In this document: positions 1-6,893 of the stretch, in pieces | Layout: every line of letters begins with the position of its first letter | Position numbering within the stretch: position 1 is the first letter of the stretch | Virus record (IMG/VR): IMGVR_UViG_3300038825_000850 | Coordinates: 1 to 36,235 of that record | Direction: 5' to 3' (one strand) | Source: a virus | Length of the DNA: 36,235 nt | Made by a program: the position numbers and the translations under genes | Notes under the pieces: model-generated | What the model was told of the DNA's origin: nothing | The model's input: the letters and a program-made list of their open reading frames with translations, nothing else | Database searches by the model: none

Positions 1-176
1 CGGTCGCGAGTGAATCCATCCTCGACGAACACACCCCACAGCACCCGTGCCACGTCAATCGGAAGATCGGCAGGCGGGTCGTACTCTCCACCGATGTACT
101 CGACGATCCGCACGCGATCCCCCCAAGGCTCGAAGGTGGCAGAATCGCCGGTGACTGCATTGGTCAGAATGAACAT
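1..176 (-). CDS. Hypothetical small protein, 3' end cut by window edge
   Basis: Partial gene: 58 codons are visible and the frame is still open at the left edge of the window. It begins MFILTNAVTGDSATFEPWGD and contains an acidic stretch rich in Asp, Glu and Val. The ATG shares one base with the TGA of the upstream 85-aa gene (TGATG), so the two are probably translationally coupled and co-transcribed from the promoter near 456-496. I do not recognise the family. Its position under the repeated promoter/operator makes it an accessory gene rather than a virion gene, by inference. Confidence 0.6.
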   Translation of the reverse strand, partial: MFILTNAVTGDSATFEPWGDRVRIVEYIGGEYDPPADLPIDVARVLWGVFVEDGFTRD

Positions 177-433
177 CAGTATTCTCCTCCGAGCGCCATC
201 TCGCGCTCGCCTTCGATTTCGTAGTCTCGCGTCCAGCCATTAGCCATCATGGCCTTCCATTTAGCGCGTGCCTCACGGCGCAGCAGGATGGCCGTCTCGT
301 GACGACCTTCGTCACGCTCCACTGTAACCGTCACCGTAGGACCGTGAACTTGAAACGTGGCTGACCGGGAATCAGTGGGCCAACCGTTGTTCCAGCCGAG
401 ATAAGTCACGAGGCTGAAGGTTCCGTCGATCAT
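176..433 (-). CDS. Hypothetical 85-aa accessory protein
   Basis: An 85-aa protein of unrecognised family. The start is the ATG at 433 because an AAGGAG ribosome site lies just upstream, in the conserved leader ACCACCACTAAGGAG; a longer frame reaching 700 would read through the promoter and the end of the preceding gene. The N-terminal half looks beta-rich (FSLVTYLGW, then alternating Thr/Val at about 33-40). The C-terminal half is charged and helical (about 48-65, Arg/Lys/Ala rich). It is the first gene after the repeated promoter/operator element and is followed by a one-base-overlap gene, so it is probably expressed independently of the virion genes. Confidence 0.7.
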   Translation of the reverse strand: MIDGTFSLVTYLGWNNGWPTDSRSATFQVHGPTVTVTVERDEGRHETAILLRREARAKWKAMMANGWTRDYEIEGEREMALGGEY

Positions 434-455
434 CTTGTGTCTCCTTAGTGGTGGT

Positions 456-515
456 GTTGATGGTGTCAACCTACTCGTCGCTGTTGCGGGTGTCAACACC
501 CCGAGACAAAAAAAA
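456..515 (-). promoter_or_regulatory. Promoter/operator element, copy A
   Basis: On the minus strand: a T8 tract (508-515) immediately after the TGA of the preceding gene, 11 nt, TTGACA (-35, 491-496), a 17-nt spacer, TAGGTT (-10, 468-473) and the inverted repeat GTTGACACCATCAAC (456-470) overlapping the -10. The leader ACCACCACTAAGGAG then leads into the 85-aa gene. Three other copies occur in the window. A sigma70-type promoter is the natural reading; repressor binding at the inverted repeat is inferred from its position. Confidence 0.75.
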
Positions 516-1178
516 TCAGCGAGCCATCTCCCAAGCGATCGCGCCAGCCAGCGCGGCCCACAGATACCGACGCCACGCGACAGGTTGCTCGTACTTCTCT
601 GGCTCCGACACGACGACCTCTCCGATGTCGAGAGATGCTCTCGGGTGCGTCGATCTCGCGAGCACGACGGTCCTGCCGTCGCCCGTCTCGGACACGACAA
701 GCTCGCCCGGTATCGTGACCCCGTAGGTCAGCGTGTGACGAGCGGGCGGAAGGTCGAACCGCCACGTCGCCGTGAGAAGCCCGTCGTCAATCTCGCCCTC
801 CCAACGCTCGACCGTATCCGCGAGAGCCGTGAGAGAGTCCGTGAGCACCGTCGCTCGTTGCGCTAGTGACTCGACCTCCCCCTGTGCTCTCGCTGAGAGA
901 TCTGTCAGCATTGCGATCTGGATGCCAGCGTCATCAAGACGAGCCACCAGAGCCGCACTCGTGCTGTCCCTCTCGCTGATCGCTTGCGCCAGATCACGCC
1001 GAGTAGATGCAACCGTCGCGCTCCATGCGCTGTCTCGCCGGATCGCGTCGATGGCCGCGTCGGCGGCTATGCTGTCGGCCCGCGTGTCAGCCCGAGCCAA
1101 GCGTTCGCGAGTCGCGACGAGTTGCCACTGCGTCACCATCACGACGACCAAGAGGACAACCGCCGCGATTCGTTCCAC
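516..1178 (-). CDS. Spanin-like membrane/coiled-coil protein
   Basis: A 220-aa protein starting at a GTG directly abutting the TAG of the upstream gene (TAGGTG). Residues about 4-20 form a hydrophobic N-terminal membrane anchor (RIAAVVLLVVVMV). Residues about 25-150 are a long Ala/Arg/Asp-rich helical region with coiled-coil character. Then comes a short beta-like segment, and a second hydrophobic stretch lies near the C-terminus (YLWAALAGAIAWEMA). N-anchored coiled coils of this size are typical of phage i-spanins (Rz-like), but the second C-terminal hydrophobic segment is unusual for Rz and no overlapping o-spanin lipoprotein is seen. It could instead be a tail-associated or superinfection-related membrane protein. 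It is the last gene of the virion/lysis run before promoter copy A. Confidence 0.6.
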   Translation of the reverse strand: MERIAAVVLLVVVMVTQWQLVATRERLARADTRADSIAADAAIDAIRRDSAWSATVASTRRDLAQAISERDSTSAALVARLDDAGIQIAMLTDLSARAQGEVESLAQRATVLTDSLTALADTVERWEGEIDDGLLTATWRFDLPPARHTLTYGVTIPGELVVSETGDGRTVVLARSTHPRASLDIGEVVVSEPEKYEQPVAWRRYLWAALAGAIAWEMAR

Positions 1179-1547
1179 CTAGATCGTTGCCTCGACTGCG
1201 AAGCTGATCCGCTGGGTGCGACCGTTGAAGCCAGTCACCGGATCGACGATGTAGGGCTCCGCGATGTAGTCCCCGGCAACGTCGAAGTCGCTGGCGAGCG
1301 TCGTCGTAACCTTGACCTTGCCGTCCGTGCCCGTGCCGTTCCCACCGTCAGCAGCTTCAGCAAATGCCGCCGTGAAAGTCTGCGGACTCGACGCCGCACC
1401 GTCAGGTTTGCCAACCACCACTTGAAGCGTAGAAGCAGCCGACACATCAAAAGCAGATTCCGTTCCATTCTCGTCCACCTGTACCAAGTCGATGACGAGG
1501 ATCGCGCCGATCTGGCCGACCTTGAATCGACAGTCCGTGCAACTCAC
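1179..1547 (-). CDS. BppU-like Ig-fold baseplate/appendage protein
   Basis: A 122-aa protein starting at GTG 1547, which overlaps the TGA of the preceding 52-aa gene (GTGA). The body reads as an all-beta domain: IGAILVIDLVQVDENGTES, a loop, LQVVVGKPDG, then a TFTAAF strand and VAGDYIAEPYI. This pattern resembles the N-terminal Ig-like domain of the BppU family of upper baseplate proteins, in which the domain attaches fibres to the tail. CxxC near the N-terminus (CTDC, residues 3-6) could bind metal. The family assignment is by eye and moderate. It sits at the end of the appendage module. Confidence 0.6.
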   Translation of the reverse strand: MSCTDCRFKVGQIGAILVIDLVQVDENGTESAFDVSAASTLQVVVGKPDGAASSPQTFTAAFAEAADGGNGTGTDGKVKVTTTLASDFDVAGDYIAEPYIVDPVTGFNGRTQRISFAVEATI

Positions 1548-1702
1548 AACCGTGACTCCTTGAAGAGACGCAGCGCAACGAGGCTATCTCGAAAGCCTCG
1601 CGCCCACGTCGATGACTTGAAAATACGGAGGAGCACCCGCGACTGGTAGAACTCGCGCACCGATACTCGTGAGGTAGCGTATCCACGCAAGGCCATCAGC
1701 AT
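1544..1702 (-). CDS. Small basic protein, 52 aa
   Basis: A 52-aa basic protein, MLMALRGYATSRVSVREFYQ at its start. It overlaps both neighbours: the start lies inside the end of the 49-aa gene, with an alternative ATG at 1696 in a TGATG junction giving 50 aa, and the end overlaps the GTG of the 122-aa gene. The C-terminus LRLFKESRL resembles the LRVFRESC end of the gene before it. In both cases the codons for (R/K)ES supply the AAGGAG/AGGGAG ribosome site for the next gene. Unknown function; likely a minor component or linker of the appendage operon. Confidence 0.6.
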   Translation of the reverse strand: MLMALRGYATSRVSVREFYQSRVLLRIFKSSTWARGFRDSLVALRLFKESRL

Positions 1703-1845
1703 GACTCCCTAAATACGCGCAGCGGTACACACGACCTCACGAACGCCCTGACGGCTCCGATGATCTCAACGATCAAGCTCTTGCTGTACCCGTAGGTCGC
1801 GATGCTGCCCTGCCCGCCGCGTGCGTAGCCGTAGGTCGGGATCAT
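1696..1845 (-). CDS. Small Gly/Tyr-rich protein, 49 aa
   Basis: A 49-aa protein whose ATG overlaps the TGA of the 910-aa spike gene (ATGA). The N-terminal 20 residues hold two near-copies of a Tyr-Gly motif (PTYGYARGG, then ATYGYSKS). The rest is a short hydrophobic helix followed by a basic tail ending LRVFRESC. Unknown family. The tight coupling to the spike gene suggests a small partner of that protein, but no activity can be assigned. Confidence 0.6.
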   Translation of the reverse strand: MIPTYGYARGGQGSIATYGYSKSLIVEIIGAVRAFVRSCVPLRVFRESC

Positions 1846-4574
1846 GTCAGGCGATCCCTGCGGTCCACACCTTGACCGCGATAAGTCTGCGTACCAGCGA
1901 TGTCCTCGTAGATCGGAGCCGTGACGAGCGGCGTCACGCCGTCGTCATCGTAGATCGTTAGCGTGCCCCCGGTCGGGTCAGTCTCCAAGCGATTGCGCTG
2001 GATCTTTTCGATCAACGTCAAGCGGCGTCCGTCGAGCAATTCGTCCACCACGGTCGCGCCGACCGATGAGTCGAGGAGCTTGCCGACTCCACGCACGACG
2101 ACCGTCCCAGAGGTCACGGTCGATTCCAGAATCACCTGACCACTAGCGAGGTCGATGGACGCGCTCTCTGGGCCGGTTTTATTCCGAAGCGTGATGCCGC
2201 CGTGATAGCCGCGCATCGATAAGGTGCCGCCTGCTCCACCCATGTCGAGGATTGGTGTCCCGACTCCCGCAACCCCCGACCAGCAATCGACGATACTGGC
2301 TGTGGCGTTTCCACCGCCGACCGTATTCTTGGTAATCGTTCCCATCAGAGTGCATCCACGAAGCTCACCGTTGCGGATCTCAAGGTCTTCGGCCATGCAG
2401 TTGACGAGCGTGGATTGATTGTCGAGGACGCCCGTCACATACGCCATCGTGATGGTACACTCTTCCAATGTCGCGTCTTCATCGACAATGATATTCGTCC
2501 GACCCATGCCCTCACCCATCAGCGTGAAGCCTGTCATTGAAACGGTTGGGCCTACCGTCAAATCAGACACCGCATGGAGGTGTGTGATGTTGTGCTCTGC
2601 GGCAATCGTAAGCGCATCGGCAACATTATCAACAGGGTAAAGCATCGTACCCTGCGGGTAACGTGTGCCCGATGAGCCGTTGACGGTGTCGATGTGGATG
2701 GCACCGCCGAAGCTCATGTCCTGCTGGAAAGCACCATCAATGAGGTTGTTCACCACGTTGACGTTCGGGCCTGAGTTGTCGATCAGCTTTCCTACGCCTG
2801 TGATGTAGATGGTACAGGCACCCGTCACCGTCGAGTCTAGCTCCAGTGTGCCTGTCACCATGTCGATAGACATAGGCTTGGTGCCGGTTTTGTTGACGAC
2901 TTTCATCTCGCCCGACCAAGCGCGAGCATTTATCATCGCGTCACCGTTGCAGTCGATGATGGCGGGTTGGCCTACGTCGAAAGCGTCTGCGGACGAGCAC
3001 GAATTGAGCATGATGATCCCGCCCCCCGTATTGCCTCTCATGCTGTACGAAAGTCCAGAGGCGAGATCACCACGTACCACGCATCGCTCCGCGTGTCCTG
3101 CAAAATTGTCTACCCCTTTCAGGGCGACAGATGTGATGTAGGTGCCACCGGACAGCGGACCCGTCAAGATGAGGTTGCGGTACTCCGCGCCTGTCACGGT
3201 CGCCCCTGCCGGAATCGTCAGCGCAGTCGTGCGCGGGCTCCTGCCTTGGAAGAGCATATCCGTATGATCGGGGCCGATGTCTACAGTCAGGTGATCGGTG
3301 AGCCGGATGGTCGTTAAACCCTTGGCGTCTGCGATGGCTTGTGCATCTGAACTGTTGTTGACCGGCGAGCGAGAGGTGCCGCTCGGGAAGGTTGTGCCCG
3401 TGCCGCCGCTGGCTGTATTCACCCAGACCGAAGCGTTTGCGTAAGATGCAAACTCCGCGTCCTCTGCTGTCACAAGCCCTGTGATGTCGAGGCTGTCCGG
3501 TGTCCCTTGGTTGTCGATTGGAGCCGTGACGCCACGCACGGCAAAATCGCCACCCGTGACCGAGGAGTTGAGCCGAAGCCAGCCACTCTGGAAGTCAAGA
3601 TTCGTCGTGTCGCCTGTAGACAGGTCGAAAAGCTCCAGCCCCCCGGTATAGCCGAGGATTTGCACGAACGCATCGCTTGTCAGGTTTGCGCCGGAAAGCT
3701 GTGCAGGGTTCGCGCCCGGCACACCGGAACCGAGATTTAGGACCGAAAAATTGCCGCCGAGGTAAACGCGGTTGTCCGCGCCGAGCGGGTCGGGCAGCAG
3801 GAGAGACTCTGTGAAGATGCCTCGCACCCCGGTCGTGCCTCCGTAGAACCCCACATAGTCGCCGTAGAAAAGCTCTGTGCCGCCAAAGTCACCGTCGAGA
3901 TAGATACGCTCGAAGCGAGCCCCGTCCACGTTGTTCCCGGCAGCGAAGAAAATGGACTGGCCCGGTGTCGTCGCGTGAACATCGAACCCGGAAATGTCTA
4001 CATCACAGGTGATTGGGGTCGTAAGCCCTCCAGCGAAAAGCTGGATCTCGTGGATCGCGAACTTGCTGGCAATAGCAACCGCGTCGGCAAAATTATCGAC
4101 CGGCAGAGATGGGGTGCCGTAGGGGTGGTCTTGGACTACGGCTGGACTGCCGCTTACCGTATCAATCCATACGGCACCTTGGAAGTCCAGACGCTCCTGT
4201 AGGCCAGAGATGTCCTGCAGCCCTGCGGAGTTCGCAGACCGTAGCGAGACTTGGTTCACGTTCACCACATCAGCGACATTGGAGTTCGCGCCGACTAGAT
4301 TCACTGCGTACTGACCGTCCTCGAAAGTCACCGTATACCCGTTGATGATTTCGATGACGCGAGCGAGCGTCACGCCCCCGACCGTGACCGTTGTATTGTG
4401 TCGGTGCGTGTCGAGGTAGGCCATGCCGGTCGGGTCGTCCTCAAGGTCTTTCAGTTCAAGCCGGAAATCATTGAGGTCAAGCTGACGAATTTCTGATGGC
4501 GACGATTGGATCAGCACCATATCCGCACGGGGTACATTGATGATCTTTTGACCCCAGTCGATTGATATTGCCAT
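1842..4574 (-). CDS. Tail spike / receptor-binding protein with threefold repeat
   Basis: A 910-aa structural protein. Residues 1-130 are an N-terminal attachment region. Three long repeats follow at about 131-378, 379-620 and 621-865. Each opens with an (I/V)(D/N)T..G motif and a P(V)(D/N)N..DA..IA segment, passes through many short strands and Gly turns that suggest a parallel beta-helix, and closes with a (L/V)(E/R)L(D/E/N)S(S/T)VT segment and a V(G/T)..(I/L)D element. The C-terminus (about 868-900) carries EKIQRNRLETDPTGGTLTIY followed by DDDG, a signature I recognise from the ends of other phage appendage proteins. Beta-helix spikes usually bind or cut surface polysaccharide; no catalytic residues can be named here. 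It lies between a coiled-coil protein and two tiny coupled genes. Confidence 0.75.
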   Translation of the reverse strand: MAISIDWGQKIINVPRADMVLIQSSPSEIRQLDLNDFRLELKDLEDDPTGMAYLDTHRHNTTVTVGGVTLARVIEIINGYTVTFEDGQYAVNLVGANSNVADVVNVNQVSLRSANSAGLQDISGLQERLDFQGAVWIDTVSGSPAVVQDHPYGTPSLPVDNFADAVAIASKFAIHEIQLFAGGLTTPITCDVDISGFDVHATTPGQSIFFAAGNNVDGARFERIYLDGDFGGTELFYGDYVGFYGGTTGVRGIFTESLLLPDPLGADNRVYLGGNFSVLNLGSGVPGANPAQLSGANLTSDAFVQILGYTGGLELFDLSTGDTTNLDFQSGWLRLNSSVTGGDFAVRGVTAPIDNQGTPDSLDITGLVTAEDAEFASYANASVWVNTASGGTGTTFPSGTSRSPVNNSSDAQAIADAKGLTTIRLTDHLTVDIGPDHTDMLFQGRSPRTTALTIPAGATVTGAEYRNLILTGPLSGGTYITSVALKGVDNFAGHAERCVVRGDLASGLSYSMRGNTGGGIIMLNSCSSADAFDVGQPAIIDCNGDAMINARAWSGEMKVVNKTGTKPMSIDMVTGTLELDSTVTGACTIYITGVGKLIDNSGPNVNVVNNLIDGAFQQDMSFGGAIHIDTVNGSSGTRYPQGTMLYPVDNVADALTIAAEHNITHLHAVSDLTVGPTVSMTGFTLMGEGMGRTNIIVDEDATLEECTITMAYVTGVLDNQSTLVNCMAEDLEIRNGELRGCTLMGTITKNTVGGGNATASIVDCWSGVAGVGTPILDMGGAGGTLSMRGYHGGITLRNKTGPESASIDLASGQVILESTVTSGTVVVRGVGKLLDSSVGATVVDELLDGRRLTLIEKIQRNRLETDPTGGTLTIYDDDGVTPLVTAPIYEDIAGTQTYRGQGVDRRDRLT

Positions 4575-4576
4575 CG

Positions 4577-4831
4577 TTACCTCGTCGTAGGCCCGCTACC
4601 AAGCAGGGACATCACGAGCGCCGTCATGGATGTCAACTTGGTTTCGAGTTCGGACACCTTCATCTGCATGGCAGTGATGGAACCATCATGGTCGGACAGC
4701 CTCGCACCATGCTCGTCGCGTATCACCTTCATCGCGTTCGCCAAGGCACGGGAGTTCCGGTACTCATGGGAGCGCGACAAGATGCTACGCTCTTCTGGCG
4801 TCAGGTCGCCGGGGATCAAAGGCTCACTCAT
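4577..4831 (-). CDS. Small coiled-coil protein, 84 aa
   Basis: An 84-aa protein read from the ATG at 4831, which overlaps the end of the 549-aa gene; a GTG one codon earlier is possible. The N-terminus has ERSILSRSHEYRNSRALANA, and residues about 50-75 form a heptad-like helix (MQMKVSELETKLTSMTALVM) ending in a hydrophobic stretch. A trimeric coiled-coil adaptor or small chaperone between two appendage proteins is plausible from size and position. No known family recognised. Confidence 0.65.
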   Translation of the reverse strand: MSEPLIPGDLTPEERSILSRSHEYRNSRALANAMKVIRDEHGARLSDHDGSITAMQMKVSELETKLTSMTALVMSLLGSGPTTR

Positions 4832-6473
4832 CACTAATCAGTAGGACGGTAGTCGAAAAACCCGAGACGGTGATCGTGCCCGTGATGTCAGAAGTTTTGT
4901 AGAATGGCCCCGCCCCAGATGACAACCGTGCCTTCCCTACGACCGGCTGATCTGACACATAGTTGAAGCCTGTGTTTTCGATGACCCCGCTGGCGTTGGT
5001 GGTGCCGCTCAAGATGTCCGTTCCTGCGGCGAGCGGTCCACCGCTGTCGGCCTCAAGCAACACCCTTGCGCCAGAGATCGCTGTCTTGGTGTCGGCGTCC
5101 AACACTGTGACGGATACCGTGACGGTGTTGTTGATGACGACGGTCGCGCCAGCCGTGCGGACAGTCGGAGTATCGCCGCCGTCTGTGATGTTAATTGTGC
5201 AGGTGCCGCTCGTTGCCGACACATAGATCGCCGCATCGTTCGCACCGTCTGAGCCGTACCCGAAAAACCTAATATCCGACAGGGTGTAGGTTGTCGCGGT
5301 ATCAAGTTCAATGGCGTGACCGGAACCCGATTGCGCGAAAGCCGTACCGTACAGACCAGTTCCGAGAGTGGCGTTGCCGAACGTCGGATCTTGCAGGGTG
5401 GCTACACCGGATGCCGACTGTGTGTTGATGACCGCCAGATCGAACTTTGCACCGTTCTGTGTCAGAAGGGTGCATTTCATCACAGAGGCTGTCGCGTCCA
5501 CACTCGACTGCAACGTGATGTTGCGGAAGTTATCGTACACACCAGCAATAAACGCCAAGCCAGACGAGCCGGTGAATATCATGTCTGGGCGCGTATCCTC
5601 GGTCGTAGAGCTACCGAGCCCGATATGTGTCGAGGCGTCGATGAACAGTGTCGTCGCTTGAGACAGATTGACAAGCAACCCGAGGTCGCCCGCCCCGTGG
5701 TAGCCGTCAGGATAGATCACTGTCGCGAAGTCGTCGCGGAAACTTGCCGATGTCGCCGCAGTGCCGATGTCGAGTCGTCCGTTGCAAGTGATGGGCGAGC
5801 CGGACCCTAACGGCTGGAGCACAACACCCCAGCGATTGTTTATGGTGTCTTGATCTTCGGCAATGAAATCTTCGTATGTGCCGACAGGATCAGCACCACC
5901 CCCGCCCGTCAGTTGGAGGCCAGTGCCAATATCAATCGCGTCGAGGCCAAGGTTTTCCGATTTCGAGTTTCCATTTTGGAAAGCAGCCTCAAAACCAAAG
6001 TAATCTACAGCGGTGAGAGACGGTGTTCCGCTGCCTGTCCCCTCGCGCCATGCCGAGACTTCAGGGTTTAGGCCAAAAATAAGAAAGCCGCCTTGGGAGG
6101 GCCAAGCATTAAACCGCGACCTGTTTGCAGCGGTTCCGGCGACTACATAGTGGTAAAACGCATTGTTAGCCGAACCCAGCGTAATCCGAGCCCCGTTTGC
6201 TACCACAAGATCAGCAAAGTCAGTAACCACGCACTTCACGAACCAAAGCTGACGGTTCGCTGCGGTCATATCTACCGCCCCCGCACCGGGGTCGTATTCG
6301 ATTCCGCCATAGGTCGCAGATTGAATCTGCTTATTGACGATGTTTGTGCCTTGATACCTGTTTTGCGGCTCTTGGGATGGGGCCGGACCTGTCGCGTTCA
6401 GGTTAGACCAATTCGTATTACTGTCGGAAGCGTTGACCCGCGTTCCTTGGAAGGCAACGACCACGACAGCCAT
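4824..6473 (-). CDS. Appendage structural protein with C-terminal Ig-like domain
   Basis: A 549-aa protein rich in Gly, Ser, Thr, Ala and Asn, with alternating short strands typical of phage fibre or tailspike proteins. The N-terminus (MAVVVVAFQGTRVNASDSNT) is short. The middle (about 40-430) looks like beta-solenoid or jelly-roll sequence without catalytic motifs. Residues about 448-549 look like a carboxypeptidase-regulatory/Ig-like domain (VSVTVLDADTKTAISGARV, then a TTNASGVIENTG turn). Such domains decorate virions and may bind carbohydrate weakly. It lies in the run of large appendage genes and ends overlapping the next start. The structural role is confident; the exact location on the virion is not. 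Confidence 0.7.
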   Translation of the reverse strand: MAVVVVAFQGTRVNASDSNTNWSNLNATGPAPSQEPQNRYQGTNIVNKQIQSATYGGIEYDPGAGAVDMTAANRQLWFVKCVVTDFADLVVANGARITLGSANNAFYHYVVAGTAANRSRFNAWPSQGGFLIFGLNPEVSAWREGTGSGTPSLTAVDYFGFEAAFQNGNSKSENLGLDAIDIGTGLQLTGGGGADPVGTYEDFIAEDQDTINNRWGVVLQPLGSGSPITCNGRLDIGTAATSASFRDDFATVIYPDGYHGAGDLGLLVNLSQATTLFIDASTHIGLGSSTTEDTRPDMIFTGSSGLAFIAGVYDNFRNITLQSSVDATASVMKCTLLTQNGAKFDLAVINTQSASGVATLQDPTFGNATLGTGLYGTAFAQSGSGHAIELDTATTYTLSDIRFFGYGSDGANDAAIYVSATSGTCTINITDGGDTPTVRTAGATVVINNTVTVSVTVLDADTKTAISGARVLLEADSGGPLAAGTDILSGTTNASGVIENTGFNYVSDQPVVGKARLSSGAGPFYKTSDITGTITVSGFSTTVLLISDE

Positions 6474-6477
6474 GACT

Positions 6478-6891
6478 CTACTCTACCCCTTGAAAGCCAT
6501 CCAATGCACCGTTCAGCGTGAACAGCAACCCGAGGGCATACTCAAACCACGCCATCGTTTCTGCAAGCGTGATGTCCCCGGCTTCGTGACGCGCATCTAT
6601 CGCGTCTAGATGAGCCTCTTGCGATGATATGAATGCGATTGGGTCCGACGCCTCCCCTCGCTTTATCGCCGCAGAGACGGCAACGCGGTCGAAGTCGCCG
6701 CTCGAAAAACGCAGGGCTTCCGGCAGGTAGACGCGCTCGCCTTCGTCAGTCAGCCCTCGCACATTAGCGATAGCCTTAACGCCTTTGCGTGTCTTATCCG
6801 GCCCCGGTGGACAGGAATAGATGAACCGCTGAATGTGGAGTTTGTTGAAAACCACATCCGGGTATCTCCGGTCAGCGACTTCAATCGCCAT
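6478..6891 (-). CDS. Hypothetical 137-aa appendage-module protein
   Basis: A 137-aa acidic protein beginning MAIEVADRRYPDVVFNKLHI. Residues about 10-60 look beta-rich and 85-130 helical, ending in an amphipathic/hydrophobic segment (WFEYALGLLFTLNGAL). It sits two bases from the end of the 571-aa gene and four bases before the 549-aa gene. No family recognised. The size and location between two large appendage proteins would suit an assembly chaperone or a small connector, but this is inference. Confidence 0.65.
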   Translation of the reverse strand: MAIEVADRRYPDVVFNKLHIQRFIYSCPPGPDKTRKGVKAIANVRGLTDEGERVYLPEALRFSSGDFDRVAVSAAIKRGEASDPIAFISSQEAHLDAIDARHEAGDITLAETMAWFEYALGLLFTLNGALDGFQGVE

Positions 6892-6893
6892 GC

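Noticed and set aside
500-520. T8 tracts at 508-515 and 30107-30114 as rho-independent terminators
   Set aside because: No stem of useful strength lies directly before either tract. Their fixed distance to a TTGACA hexamer fits a promoter-upstream element better.
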